A stretch of DNA of 64,000 nt from Notamacropus eugenii (GCF_028372415.1 NC_092876.1:225047528-225111527); one strand, 5' to 3'; shown: positions 10,909 to 23,047, counted from the stretch's first letter. Program-made: numbers and translations. Notes: generated from the sequence alone by a model not told the origin.

Positions 10909-11930
10909 ATGAGCAAACAGCAGAAAAAGATCCTGACTACAGAAAGTTACTATGGTGACAAGGAAGATCAAAACAAAAACTCAGAAGAAAACAATAAAGT
11001 CAAAACTCCTACATCCAAAGCCTCAAAGTAAAATATGGATTGGCCCCCGGCCATAGAAAAGCTTAAAAACGATTTTAAAAATCAAGTAAGAGAGGTAGAG
11101 GAAAAATTGGGAAGACAAATGAGAGTGATGCAAGAAAATCAAGAAAAAAGAGTCAACAGCTTGGTAAAGGAGGCACCAAAAAATACTGAAGAAAACAACA
11201 CCTTAAAAAACAGAACAGGCCAAATGGAAAAAGATATACCAAAAAGAGGTACAAAAGCTCACTGAAAGAAAATAATTCCTTAAAAATTAAAATTGGGCAA
11301 GTGGAACCTTATGATTTTATGAGACTCAAGAAACAATAAAACAAAATCAAAAGAATGAAAAAATAGAAGAAAATGTGAACTATCTCATTGGAAAAACAAT
11401 GGAAAATAGATCCAGGAGAAAGAATTTAAGAATTGTTGAACTGCTTGAAAGTCATGATCAAAAAAAAGGATTTAGACACCATTTTTCAAGAAATTATCAA
11501 GGAAAACTGCCCTGATATATAGAACCAGAGTGCAAAATAGAAATCTAAAGAATCCACTGATCATCTCCTGAAAAAAATCCCAAATGAAAACTTCCAGGAA
11601 TATTATAGCCAAATTTCAGACCTTTGTCAAGGTGGAAATATTGTAAGAATCCAAAAAGAAACAATTCAAATATCTTGGAGCCCCAGTCAGGATAACACAA
11701 GACTTAGCAGCTTCTATATTAAAGGATCAGAGGACTTGGCATATGATATTCTAGAGGGCAAAAGAGCTAGGATTACAACCAAGAACCACCTATCCATCAA
11801 AACTGAGTAATAATCTTTCAGGGGAAAAAATGGATATTCAATGAAAGAGAAGTTTCAAGCATTCCTGATGAAAAGACCAGAGTTAAATAGAAAATCTGAC
11901 TTTCAAACACAAGGCTCAAAAGAGGCATAA
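10909..11930 (+). pseudogene. L1 ORF1 relic of the 10186 element
   Basis: ATG at 10909 opens a frame beginning MSKQQKKILTTESYYGDK that stops after about 40 codons. The homologous sequence continues with the coiled coil at 11035-11265 (IEKLKNDFKNQVREVEEKLG), then a frameshifted RRM and C-terminal region, to a stop at 11928-11930. Several frameshifts and stops are present, so it is non-functional. Confidence 0.75.
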
Positions 11931-12514
11931 AAAGGCAAACAGGAAAGAGAAATCATAAGGATGTAAGTAAGGTTAAGCTGTTTACATTCATATGTGGGAA
12001 AATATTTATAATTCCTAAAAACTTTCTCATTATTAGAGCAGTCAGAAGGAGTATACTTAGATAGAAAGCATGGCTATGAAATGAATGTGATGGGATGTTT
12101 ATCTAAAAAAATAAAATTAAGGAGTAAAAAGGAAAAGAAGGGGAGACGGAAAGGTAGAAGAGGGTAAATTATCTGACACAAAAGTGTCACAAAGGAGCTT
12201 TTACAGTGAAGGGAAAGATGAGGGAGATGTGAGAGGTGCATGTGAACCTTATTCTTATTGAAATTGGCTCAAAGAGGGAATAACATACACACTCAGCTGG
12301 GTGTAGAAATCTATCTTACCATAGAGGAAAGCAGGAGAAGAAGGGGATAAGAGAAGGAAGGAGGGGGGCTGAATAGAAGGGAGGGCAGACTGGGAGAGGT
12401 GAAAGTCAGAAGAAAAACACTTTTGAGAACAGAAGGGGTGAAAGGAGAGAGGAAGTAAGCTAAACAGGGGGAAATAAGATGTAGAGAAATACACAGTAAT
12501 CATTACTGTGAAAA

Positions 12515-13345
12515 AAATTTATATTAAGTTTATCTGATAAAGACCTCACTTCTCAAATATATAGAAAATCTAGTGAAATTCATAGAAATAAGAGACAATC
12601 CTCAATTAATAAATGATCAAAGGACATAAACAGGGTAGTTTCAAAGTAATCAAAACTATCCATAGTCATTTGGAAAAATTATCTAAATCACTACTGATTA
12701 GAGAAATGCAAATTAAAATAACCGAGCTATAACCATATTAGCTATAACCATATTAGCTAATACGATGGAAAAGAGAAATAGAAAATGTTGGTGGGAATGT
12801 GGGAAAATTAAAACATTAATGCACTGATGGTGAAGTTGTAAACTGATTCAACTATTCTGGAGAGAAATTTGGAACTATACCCAAAGGGCTATAAAATCAC
12901 ACATACCTTTTGGTCAAGCAATACCACTACTGTCTATATTCCAAAGAGGTAATTTTAAAAAAGAAAAAGGATCTATATGTACAAAAATATTTTTAAAGGC
13001 TCTCTTAGTGGTGGCAAAGTATTAGAAATTGAAGGGATGTCCAGAAATTGGAGAATGGTTGAACAAGTTACTGTATATGATTGTGATGAAATACTATTAT
13101 GCCATAAGAAATGATAAGCAGGATGCTCTCAGAAAAACCTGGAAAGATTTATATGAACTGATACAAAGTAGAATGAGCAGAAGAAAACATCATACACAGT
13201 AAATGCAATATTATATGATGATTTACTGTGAATAACATAGCTATTCTCAACATTCCAAGGATCCAAGACAATTCTGAAGGACTTATGATGAAAGGTACTG
13301 TCCATCTCCAGATAAAGAACTGGTGGAGCCTGAATGCAGATCAAA
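12515..13345 (+). pseudogene. L1 ORF2 C-terminal relic
   Basis: Contains the conserved marsupial L1 ORF2 3' segment (GAGAAATGCAAATTAAAATA, TTTGGAACTATACCCAAAGG, ATACCACTACTGTCTATATT). Endonuclease and reverse-transcriptase domains are absent. Frames are broken. Confidence 0.7.
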
Positions 13346-13667
13346 GAAACTTTTTATTTATTTTTTTTGGGAGGGAGGGTTTGTCTGTGTTTTCTTTTAC
13401 AGCACGACTTATGTGGAAATGTGTTTTACCTGACTACACGTGTATAAACTATGTCAAATTGCTTGCTTTCCCAATGGGAGGGTAGAGGGAAAGGAGGAAG
13501 GGAAGAATTTAGAACTCAAAATTTGGAGACAAAAAGAATGGTAAAATTGTTTTTACATATAATTGGGGAAAAATAAAATATTATATTTTTAAAAAGAGTT
13601 TAAAGAATGAATAAGTGGTCAATAGGTGCTCTCTTCATTTTTTGGTACCGTCCTTATTTGTATCCAT

Positions 13668-13862
13668 AAGATCATAGGATCAGAGCTGAAAAGGACCTTA
13701 GAACCATCTAATTCAACCTTTTCATTTTACAGTTGGAAACATTAAGACTGAAAGTAGTTAGAAAACTTGCAAAGGGTTGCACAGCTAGTAAATATAAGAA
13801 TTAGAACCCAGTTCTTCCAATTCTAAGTCCCATCACACCATCCACTCTATCGAGTGGACATA
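13668..13862 (-). mobile_element. MIR/THER-type SINE relic, antisense
   Basis: ATCATAGGATCAGAGCTGAA, TTTTACAGTTGGAAACATTA and GGGTTGCACAGCTAGTAAAT match the reverse complement of therian MIR/THER SINEs. Confidence 0.65.
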
Positions 13863-13968
13863 TCATATCCCCTTGAGAATAGGGACTGTTAATTTTTTAA
13901 TCCCTAGCACCTAGCTTGGTGTCTTCAGATAGTAAAAACTTAATAAATATTTTACTGAATTGAATTGA
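13863..13968 (+). mobile_element. L2 LINE tail, sense
   Basis: CCTTGAGAATAGGGACTGTT, then ATCCCTAGCACCTAGCTTGG and a TGAATTGAATTGAATT end: an L2 3' terminus. Confidence 0.65.
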
Positions 13969-13969
13969 A

Positions 13970-14375
13970 TTAGCTAAGTAGTTGAGATCTGAAGGAAGTT
14001 GGGATCCTAGGAGGTAGAGGTAAGGAGGGATCCCATTCCAGACACTGGGGACAGCCTGTACAAAAGTACAGAAAATGAGATAGGATGTCCTGTACTGGGA
14101 ACAGGAAGCAGGCCAGTTTGGCTCAAACACAGAGTACATGAAGTGGACTAATATGTAATAAGTCTAGAAAAGTAAACAGGAGTCAGATTGTGAGAGATTT
14201 TAAATGCAAAAAAAGTGGAGTGTCCTTTATCCTAGCAGCAAAAGGGAGCCACTCCAGCTTTTTGAGCAAGGGGTCACACCTGTGATTTAGGGATGTCACT
14301 TTGGCAGCTTTGAAGAGAATAGATTGTACAGGGCAGAGTCAGTAAGCAAGAAGACTACTTAGGAGGATGTCACAA
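13970..14375 (-). mobile_element. L2 LINE, antisense
   Basis: The reverse complement carries the L2 region just 3' of the reverse transcriptase (GGGAGCCACTCCAGCTTTTT, ATGTCACTTTGGCAGCTTTG). No frame remains. Confidence 0.65.
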
Positions 14376-14460
14376 CAGTCCTGACTTTATAGATGAGGAA
14401 ACTGAGACCCAAGGAAGTTAAGTGACTTGTCCAAGATCCCATCGATAGACCTTAAAGGTC
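14376..14460 (-). mobile_element. MIR core scrap, antisense
   Basis: ATAGATGAGGAAACTGAGAC followed by AAGTTAAGTGACTTGTCCAA is the reverse complement of the MIR core. Confidence 0.55.
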
Positions 14461-15688
14461 CAAGGAAGAATCAGTCTCTAGAGCTAACATATACAACTCC
14501 CTTTTATAGTGAAAATTGATGGGGAAGCATGGGAAATTATATTAAGAAAAGACGGTAAAAGTTTTGCAAGAAGAGGAACAGGTGTCCTAAGTGGCTCATC
14601 TTCCTGATGTTAATCAAGACAATTTCCAGTGGTTGGAGTAGATTTGAGATGATAGGGTTTGAATGATGGTAAAGGCAGGTTTGAGTTTTAGGAAAGTATT
14701 ATAAAGGACCGAAAGTACTCTGAGAGAAAAGGGTAAGTATCAGACCTTTCAGCAAGTATAATACTATGGGTGAATTTTTATAGGTAGAATACATGAGACT
14801 GACTGCTATATTAATTTCTTCCTCACCAAAATCTTGCTTTTGTAACTTTTCATGTTCTTCCTTCTCTGGTTTTATTCTCAAAGCTAAAGAAAAATGGATA
14901 TAGATCTCACTTCACCTAAATTTGCTTTACAAAAAAAAATCCGATTACCAAATCTAGTTGTATACCTGTAGAATGTTCAGGTAGAAAATGAGACTAGAAT
15001 AACATGAAGGCAAATAGGCCTTCCCCAAATTTCCTGGGTGGCACTGGCCCAGTTACTAAACTCTTAAGATTCAACATTGTATTGGGCAGGTTATACCCAA
15101 GAAAGAAATCCTGACAGTGGCCAGAAAGCTAGTTTTTCAAACCCTCCATTGCTTGCATCTCAACTTTGCTTCCCTGGATGGTCTTTTTTCAAATAGCATG
15201 AGAGAGCTGGCTCAGATTTGTAAGCTGAAATCGAATCCACATGGTCACTCATTGGTCCAAAAAAGGAGCAGCAAGTAGTGACAGATGGAGGAAGGAGGTA
15301 GAGTGAAATCATTGTCACTCTCTCAGCAGCTAAGAATCTCCCTTCAGCAGTAAGTATGACCCCTAAAAATGACACCAGCTTTTGGAGGAAAGGTCACCTT
15401 TCTAAGGTTGCACTGGCATGAAGCAACTCCTGAGACAGACCTTCCAAGCAGGAAATGGTTTTTCTCTTTATTTAAATAGCTCATCAGTGCATTCCATAAA
15501 CTCATCATTAATTTTCAAAATATACACTTTCATTCGTATGTGGCTAAAACTGAGGAATTCAGAAACCCATACAGTACATATTATTGATGCACTTCTAGGA
15601 AAAGGCAAGCTTAGAGTTGGGCTGCCAATGACATTTCATTTACCTCTGGAATCATTTGTAATGTTATTCCTAATTTACAAAAACATTT
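14461..15688. other. unassigned sequence
   Basis: No gene or repeat recognised. Short open frames only; the 100-aa frame at 15418-15720 runs into a SINE. Confidence 0.4.
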
Positions 15689-15885
15689 ATTGTTGTTCAG
15701 TCATGTCTAACTCCTCATGACCCCATTTTGGCATTTTCTTAATATGGAATGGTTTATCAAAGCAAATAGTTTTAAGTGACTTGCCCAGGGTCACACAGCT
15801 AGTAAGAGAGTACAAAGCTGGATTTGAACTCATGAAGATAAGTCTTCTTGATTTCAAAACTGTGCCACCTATCTGCCCAGCATAA
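15689..15885 (-). mobile_element. marsupial tRNA-derived SINE, antisense
   Basis: TTGTTGTTCAGTCATGTCTA, ACTTGCCCAGGGTCACACAG and GTGCCACCTATCTGCCC are the reverse complement of the marsupial SINE. The middle is shortened. Confidence 0.8.
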
Positions 15886-17054
15886 TATTTCCTACTGAAG
15901 GCATAATAGCTATGGCATGTTAGGTAGTCTGAAAGAAGTGTGCAGTTTTCATTTTTTTAGTCATTTAGGTTAAATATTCAAAATGTAGTATGTTTAGTAC
16001 ATATAAAATTATCTTCAGACCTCTGGTATACATAACCAACTCATTCATTTTCCCTTTTGCTGACTCAACAAATTGCTTATTCTTGGCAGTTTCTTCAAAT
16101 GAGAGTTTGATTACAGAAAATGAATGAGCTTAGGAGAGCTTGATTTCACAACAACCAACTGTCAATGTGTTGATTAACATCAGAACCAGGAAAGGGAAAA
16201 AACGTAATTGCCCCACCCCTGCTTGGAGTGTCTTTCTGGAACTTGGAGTCTGTCTGGATTTTTTAAGCTATTGGTACTTTACTCATGTCCTGCCCATCCT
16301 TTCCCCAATGGACTGATCTTAAAATAACTATTCACGGCCTTCCTTTCATGTGCAGACACTTGGCATTTATCTCACCCTCTAGGTCCTTCCTGGACTCCTG
16401 GTCCTGTTTTTCCCTAGTGCTTTTTGAACTCTGATATGACTTCACAATGCACCAAAAATCTCACTGAGAATAGTGTCATCTATGAGAATGAGGTCAATTT
16501 GACAAACATCAAATTCCTCCATTAAGTCTGCAAGTCATCAGTAGTTCTTAGCCATGTCTCTAGTGGCTGCTGCAAAATTTCCCCCTTTTCTTAGTGGTAA
16601 ATGGCCAAAAAGAAGATTCTGCATGTAAAAGTTCCAACCCTCATCGTGGTCGCTGGTTTGTATAAAATATCAGTCCTACAGCAGGACTGGAGTATGCACC
16701 ATGACTCAAATCTTTAGTATTTGTGCCCAGCACCCAGCACAGGATTCTATCTCATGGGACCAGATACTTTTGGGGGCCTGTTTTTGGTCTAAACCCCAGG
16801 AGAATTAGTTTTGTTGCTATTCAAGAAATGGAGGAAAACTTGGCAAATAAGTGATGATAATAAAGTATCTGCAGACACAGCCCATGTTTGTCTTTGGTAC
16901 GTTACCTCATCATCACCAGAACATGACAAATTTAATGATAGCTATATAATATAGAGGCTATATGGTTTAATTAAGGAAAATATGAATATGGAAAATGGGG
17001 ATCATAATATCCATAGTCTCTACCTGACAGGGTTGCTATAATATCCAATGTGAT
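15886..17054. other. unassigned sequence
   Basis: No exon or repeat recognised by eye. Confidence 0.4.
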
Positions 17055-17280
17055 TATTGCTGTTGTTAAGTCATTTTCAGTCATGTCTAACTCTTTGTGA
17101 CCCCATTTAGGATTTTCTTGGCAAAGATACTAGAGTGGTTTGCTGTTTCCTTCTCCAGCTCATTTTATAGATGAGGAAACTGAGACAAGCAGGATTAAGT
17201 GACGTGTCCAGGGTCACACAGCTGGTAAGTGTCTGAGGTCAGATTTAAAGTCAGCACTCTATCCACTATGCCACCAAACT
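17055..17280 (-). mobile_element. marsupial tRNA-derived SINE, antisense
   Basis: GTCATGTCTAACTCTTTGTG, TTTTCTTGGCAAAGATACTA and CAGGGTCACACAGCTGGTAA mark the element. It ends near CACTATGCCACC. Confidence 0.85.
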
Positions 17281-17284
17281 GTGG

Positions 17285-17360
17285 AGCATGTGACATGTGT
17301 GTATATGTCTATATAATGTATGTGTATGTACATGTGTACATGTACACATATATGTCATTT
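17285..17360. repeat. degenerate TG/TA-rich simple repeat
   Basis: GTGTGTATATGTCTATATAA followed by ATGTACATGTGTACATGTAC. Contains the palindrome GTACATGTGTACATGTAC-like pattern near 17327-17345. Confidence 0.6.
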
Positions 17361-17479
17361 GTAAAATTGAAAGTATTATATGTCAGATATGATTTAATGT
17401 CTTAGGAATATTGAAACTGCTCATTCCTGGTTCTATGTATATGGTCCTTCTGTGTAGATTAGCCAAAATAAACAGAGAG

Positions 17480-17570
17480 ACAGAATGTTATACTGGTTAA
17501 AGTACTAGACTTGGAAGTCAAGAAGAACTGAATCTCCATCATAACATACCTGACAAATAGTCTTATATCC
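17480..17570 (+). mobile_element. MIR relic, sense
   Basis: ACTGGTTAAAGTACTAGACT followed by GGAAGTCAAGAAGAACTGAA: MIR 5' half. The rest is lost. Confidence 0.45.
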
Positions 17571-17571
17571 T

Positions 17572-17790
17572 CTTTCTGAAGACCTCTAAGGAAGGGAAAT
17601 CACGACCTCTCTTAGTTAACTCATTCCACTTTTGGACAGGTATAACTGTCAGTTCTGATTTTCCTGACACCAAGCCCCAAAATGATTTCTTTGCAACTTC
17701 TATTCATGGCTCTGCTCTCTGGGGCCAAAGAGAATAAGTCTAATTTTCCTCTATGTGACAACCCAGTGCTCATCCTCTTTGAATTCTTTT
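17572..17790 (-). mobile_element. CR1/L3-clade LINE 3' relic, antisense
   Basis: CATTCCACTTTTGGACAGGT, TCTGCTCTCTGGGGCCAAAG and TGTGACAACCCAGTGCTC are the reverse complement of a CR1/L3-type 3' region. The same family, in sense, occurs at 9090-9480 and 19490-19565. Confidence 0.55.
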
Positions 17791-17814
17791 TGACACTGTT
17801 GAGCACCTTTTCCT

Positions 17815-18615
17815 TGGTACCTTCTCCTCCCTCGGCTTCCCTGATGTTTAATTAGGCTAGTTCTCCTCCTGTCTCGTTGGTTATTTCTTCTCTGTATCTA
17901 CTGGCTTCTTTCCAACCCTTCCCCTAAGGGTAGGTATTCCCTAAGGTTTAGTCTTCCTTCTCCTTTTCTTCTTTCTGCCTGTCTTGACAGCCTTGCCTAA
18001 AGGCTTCAGTTATCATCCCTATGCAAATGACTCCCCAAAATCTTTTATCCAAAGCTACAAGAGACTTGGGTTCTTCAAACTTGCTTTCTGGCTGAACCTT
18101 CAAAGGCTCCCTTTCACTTCTCTCATTGCCTGGTATTTATGGACTTCCCTTGGTTTCAACCCACATTTCCAGCCTTTTCCCATTCTTGGCTCCTTGGTAT
18201 CCTACACTTTCCCCAAGTCAGAATGCTTGCAGTTTCATTAATCCATCCTATGAATTCCTAGCTCTCCTGTCTTTGCTTTTACCATTCCCTCTATCTGTAA
18301 TGTCTTTCTGCTTTCATCTCTATTTGCCCTTCATGGTTCAGCTAAAATGCTCCCTCCTTGTGATGGTTTACCAGAGATTTCAAATATTAAAACATTTCTT
18401 CATAAAGGCCTTAGCTGGAATTGATCATTCCTACCTCTGATCTCTCACAGAACCTTTTTTGTACCTTTCTTATGGATGCATAATTCATATTATAATTGTG
18501 TATATCCTCCCTCCCCTAATAAAATGTAAATTCTTTTTACATTCTTACCCTTTTACATTTTCTGCCTGTTCTGATGGCACAAACTATGCCTACCTAATAT
18601 AGTCTCAATAACCAA
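17815..18615 (+). mobile_element. L2 LINE, C-terminal RT and 3' end, sense
   Basis: The part at 18005-18045 encodes a decayed YADD-type reverse-transcriptase catalytic motif (SYHPYAND). It is followed by the L2 3' region (TGGACTTCCC, CTATCTGTAATGTCTTTCTG, ATGGTTCAGCTAAAATGCTC). This is one of the longest L2 relics here. The catalytic motif has lost its first aspartate. Confidence 0.65.
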
Positions 18616-18689
18616 AATAATACTGGCATTTAAAGTTTGCCATGCACTTCACATAGAATATATTATTTGAGCCTTAAAATGAATAGGCA

Positions 18690-18910
18690 GGAGAATGGGG
18701 TCAAGTATTTATTTAGAACCTACTAGGTGCCAGGTACTTTGCTAAGTGTTTTAGAAATACCTCAGGTTTGTGGTTTTTTTTTCCCTCACAAAAACCTCAT
18801 GAATATTATTGCTATCAGCATACTAGGTGTATGGCCATAAACAATGCACTCAACCTCACAGAACCTGTTTCTTCATCTGTAAAATGGGATAATAATACAG
18901 TATAGTTTGT
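18690..18910 (+). mobile_element. MIR/L2 tail relics
   Basis: AACCTACTAGGTGCCAGGTA looks like an antisense L2/MIR tail. CTGTTTCTTCATCTGTAAAA with ATGGGATAATAATACAG looks like MIR core in sense. Confidence 0.45.
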
Positions 18911-18929
18911 CACAGAAAAAAAGATTCAA

Positions 18930-19488
18930 TTAAAACCCCAGGATGATTTCCAAAAGACATTTTAAACATAATATCCAAGCATTTATACATGAATTAAACA
19001 CAATGCACTTGTGTGTGACAGAAAACAACTCATCACTGCTGATTCATGTGGCAATCACAAAAGTTTCACTAATTCTTAACAATTTATTTTGTACTGGTGT
19101 ACATGTCATAGGCATTTTCATCAAGACCATCCTTCATCTAGGCACTAATTAATGGTAGTGCCACTGAAAAGACAAACTCTTATCCTAAAGTCTGTGCATT
19201 TCATTTAGATCAATGAATGTGATTTTTAAATGTTGTTTATAAAATCATTATTAGAAATAATTTAAAATCAAGTACGTATTTGAACAAGTCAGTGACATTC
19301 TTACAAATGTCAATATTTTCCCTTTGTTCTTCATTCTTATTCTGATCAACGATCGTAAGAAGTGTTATCACTACTCCCTCTCCTCTTTGGATCTAATCTG
19401 GATGAGGAACTTTCAATTAAACTCCTCATCTAATTTTTTTTTCTCTCCTGGTGATCTGAAATACATTGGAATGCACTTCCAGTGACAC
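18930..19488. other. AT-rich sequence without recognised repeat
   Basis: No gene or repeat family seen. Its balanced, non-repetitive AT-rich composition would fit a conserved noncoding element, but this cannot be judged without alignment. Confidence 0.3.
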
Positions 19489-19489
19489 A

Positions 19490-19600
19490 AGGAGACAAAT
19501 TTAAATCAATGGAAAGAAAAACTTCCTTACAACTGGAATTATTCAGAAATGCAATGGGCTACATCTGGAGATAGCTGGTTGATTTTATATTTCATAAATT
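19490..19600 (+). mobile_element. CR1/L3 LINE scrap, sense
   Basis: GGAAAGAAAAACTTCCTTAC followed by AACTGGAATTATTCAGAAAT matches the family that is antisense at 17572-17790. Confidence 0.45.
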
Positions 19601-19844
19601 TTATATTTCATAAGAACTTATTGGAGGTCTGTTTTTATAAGTTTGAATTTTTATATTATGAGTTTCTCAAAATAGGAACCACATGTATAACCTCATGATT
19701 TTTTGCCACTTGCTTCAAGGGAAGTCTACTAGCATTACTTGGTTATGCAAAATTGAATTTATCTTTGCCCCTAACAGTTGTTTTCTTCCTGACTTCCCTG
19801 TTTCTTTGTCATGACGTTAAGATGAAACCTCAGAATTGTGACTT

Positions 19845-20545
19845 CTTTCTTCCACCTTTCACATCTGATCTACTGCCAATTATCATTGTTTTCAGTCCCA
19901 GCTCTTGGATTTGCCACTTGTTTTCCATTCCCATCACAATAATCCCTTCTTACATCTTGCCTAGACTATCAAGACAGTCTCCTTACTTACACTCTCAATT
20001 GCAACTCATACTATGCATAAAGCTAAATTAATCTTGCTAAAGTACAATTATGATCATTTCATTTCCCTGCTGAAAATCTGTCAAAGGTTGAAATTGATTC
20101 AAGCCTCACATTCAAGACCCTTCAGAATCCAGCTCGAGTCAACTTTTCTTTTTCTTTTTCTTAATTTGATCACTTATTTGTTAATTAGTTTGGTTCTCCC
20201 TTGTTAAAGGCTAAAGGATTGGAGAATGATTTTGTCCCTATTTTTCAGCATTAAGTCATATCAGTGTTCTTCATATACTTGATGCTCTAGCCACACCTAC
20301 AAGTCTCTGTTTTCCTGACGTTCTAGAATTTCTTGCTTCTGTTTCTTTGCTCAGGCCAATTCCTACAACTAAATTGCCATTCTACTCTCTTTTCATGTCA
20401 TTTCCACAGACATTTGGGCCCACTATCTGAAGAGCTGTGGCTTTCACACCTTTGTCAGTTAAACCTCTACGTATGTCTCCAGGTTCAGTTGAACCAGCTC
20501 CAATTTCAGGTAGCCTCCAGTGACATTGTTTTTCCTTTTGATACT
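19845..20545 (+). mobile_element. L2 LINE 3' region, sense, diverged
   Basis: TGCCTAGACTATCAAGACAG, ATAAAGCTAAATTAATCTTG and TCATTTCCCTGCTGAAAATC correspond to the L2 3' segment. No frame survives. Confidence 0.55.
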
Positions 20546-20640
20546 TGCTGCCTATGTGGTGTTGGACAAGTCATTCTCTCTCTCTCTTTCTGAGTTTCCC
20601 AATCTAAAAATAGTAGAGGCTTGACTAAGTGGTTTCTGTT
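20546..20640 (+). mobile_element. MIR-type SINE scrap
   Basis: CTATGTGGTGTTGGACAAGT followed by CTGAGTTTCCCAATCTAAAA and TTGACTAAGTGGTTTCTG: MIR/THER-like, sense. Confidence 0.5.
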
Positions 20641-21055
20641 TTTTTAAATAAGGTTTTATTGATATTTTCTGTTTTTTACATATATTTTTAGAGAGGAAAG
20701 AAAATCAGCACAACTGATCAGTACATTGAAAAAGCTGAAAACATTTGCATTGTGTAACAATTGTAGACTTCACCTGTCCTCTCATATCTCTTCATTCAAT
20801 TCCTGCTTGATCTTTATAATTTTGTTACATTGACTTTTGATTTTTGATTGTAGTTGCTCGTTCCATTTTCATTGTGGTAGTTACTGTGAATATTGTTTTC
20901 TTGGCTCTGCTTTACTCTGTATCAGTTCATATAGATTTTTCATGTTTTTTTGGTATTTATCACACAGATGAATATAATTTACTTTTATAGAAGGGTAAAT
21001 ATTTCATTATATTCATGTATTATACTTTGTTTAGCCATTCCCTGATTGATGATTA

Positions 21056-21365
21056 GGGGCAGCTAGGTGGTGCAGTGGATAAAGCTCCAGTGCAGGAGTC
21101 AGGAGGACCTGAACTCAAATCTCACTTCAGACACTCACTAGCTATGTGTCCTTGGGCAAGTCACTTAACCCCAATTGCCTCATCCTGGGTCATCTCCAGT
21201 TATCCTGATGAATATCTGGTCACTGGATTCAGATGGCTCAGGAGGAGAAGTGAGGCTGGTGACCTGCACAGCCCTCCCTCACTCAAAACAGAGTCAAATG
21301 CAAGTCATGTCATTATTTCTCTGATGGCATGGTCTTCTTTAGCAACGAAGGATGAACACACGCAA
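21056..21365 (+). mobile_element. marsupial SINE (WSINE/MAR1-like) inside L1
   Basis: GGGGCAGCTAGGTGGTGCAG at the 5' end, CACTTAACCCCAATTGCCTC in the middle, GTGAGGCTGGTGACCTGCAC and GGATGAACACACGCAA at the 3' end. The flanks CCCTGATTGATG (21040-21051) and CCCTGACTGATG (21366-21377) form a 12-bp duplication with one mismatch. Confidence 0.88.
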
Positions 21366-22744
21366 CCCTGACTGATGGGCATCTACTTGGTTTCCAATTC
21401 TGAGTTATCACAAAAAGTACTGTTTTAACATTTTGGGGTATATATGGACTTTTTTCTTCTTGTTGGCTGGTAACAGAGTCTCTAGTTCAAAGGATATGGA
21501 TGTTTTAGTTACTTTATTTGCATAATTTCAGGTGGCCTTCCAAAATGGCAATGCTATTTCACAGCTTCACTAACAATGTATTAGTGTGCTTATCCTTCCA
21601 CAACCCATCCAGTGCTGAATGCTACAATTTTTTTTGTCATCTTTGCCATTTTGCAACATGTGAGGTCATGGCTGTTTCAATGTGCATTTTTCTTATTATT
21701 AGTAATTTGGAGCATTTTTCATGTGGTTGTGAATATTTCGCATTCTTTTGAGAACTGTTTGTTCATATCCTTTTACCATTTATCTATTAGGGAATGATTG
21801 CTGTTATTTATATATTTTAGATAAATCCTTATCAGAAAAATTTGACATGAAGATTTTTTTTCTCATTTAACCACTCTCCTTCAAATACCCGATGATTTTT
21901 GTTTGTTTGTGCAGAAGCTTTTCAGTTTCAAGTAGTCAAAGCTATCTGCTTTACCTTTCAAAATTGTTTCTTTCTCTTAATCAGTTAAGGATACATCTCC
22001 TATCCATACTTTGTGTGAGAGATTTATGATCTAATTCTCTCCTAATACTTTTATAATATGATCTTTAATATTAAGGACATGTGTCCATTGAGAATGTTTT
22101 GTTGAATATGGTGCAGTATGTTGGTCTAAACCTAATTTCTACCAGACTACTTTCTAGTTTTCCTAGCAGTTTTCATTAAAAAGGGTGTTTTTACCTAGAT
22201 TATTTATGTTTTCTACTTTATCCACCAAACAATGGGCTCTTGAGTTCTATTGTTTCTGATTCTTCTTTGTTGAGTCTCTTCCAATGATCTATCTATTATT
22301 TAATCAACACTAGATGGTTGTGATGACTGCTGCTTCATAATATAGTTATCTCTTTGTCCCTACTTCTTTTTATCTTTCATTTTGATTATTATTTATTATT
22401 TATTTTGGGGTTTTATTTTTATCTTTACCTTGATATTCTAGATCTTTTTTCCCAAATGGATTGTTTTATTTAATCAAATTCTGTAAAATATCCCCTTGGC
22501 ATTTTGATTGGTATAGCACTAAAAGTGTAATTTTTAATTATACTAGCAAAGCCTAGACATGAGCACAAAGTATTACTTCAAGTATTTAAGTTATTTTTAT
22601 TTCTTTAAGGAACATTTTGTAATTGAAACTATGTATCTTTTGTGTGCTTTGGGAGGTTGATTGCCAGACATTTTATGTAATTTGTAGTTATCTGGAATGG
22701 AAACATCCATTTTTATTGTTGCTTTTTGTATTTTGTTATCATCA

Positions 22745-23047
22745 GGGGCAGCTAGGTGGTGCAGTGGATAGAGCAGGAATCAGGAGGACCTGAGTTCAAA
22801 TCTCACCTCAGACACTTGACAATCACTAGCTGTGTGACCCTGGGCAAGTCACTTAACCCCAATTGCCTCACCCTGGGTCATCTCCAGTCATCCTGATAAC
22901 TGGATTCAGATGGCTCTGGAGGAGAAGTGAGGCTGGTGACCTGCACAGCCCTCCCTCACTCAAAACAAAGTCAAGTGCAAGTCATGTCATTATTTCTCTG
23001 ATGGCATGGTCTTCTTCGGCAATGAAAGACGAACACACACACACACC
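22745..23047 (+). mobile_element. marsupial SINE (WSINE/MAR1-like) inside L1
   Basis: Same family as 21056-21365 and visibly similar along its length. It ends in a short CA run. Perfect 13-bp duplication TTTGTTATCATCA at 22732-22744 and 23048-23060. Confidence 0.92.

Larger units (their letters stand above)
10186..13597 (+). mobile_element. L1 retrotransposon with ORF2 almost entirely deleted
   Basis: The element has a 5'UTR starting TGAGATGGAACCAAGATGG, an ORF1 relic (10909-11930), an inter-ORF spacer, a sharp jump near 12510-12520 from the spacer and ORF2 start into the last part of ORF2, then a 3'UTR with an A-rich tail. Identical 12-bp GTTTAAAGAATG copies flank it at 10174-10185 and 13598-13609, so both ends are original. 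It is older and more diverged than the HAL1 copies and keeps the ORF2 C-terminal region, so it is a separate deletion derivative. Confidence 0.8.
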
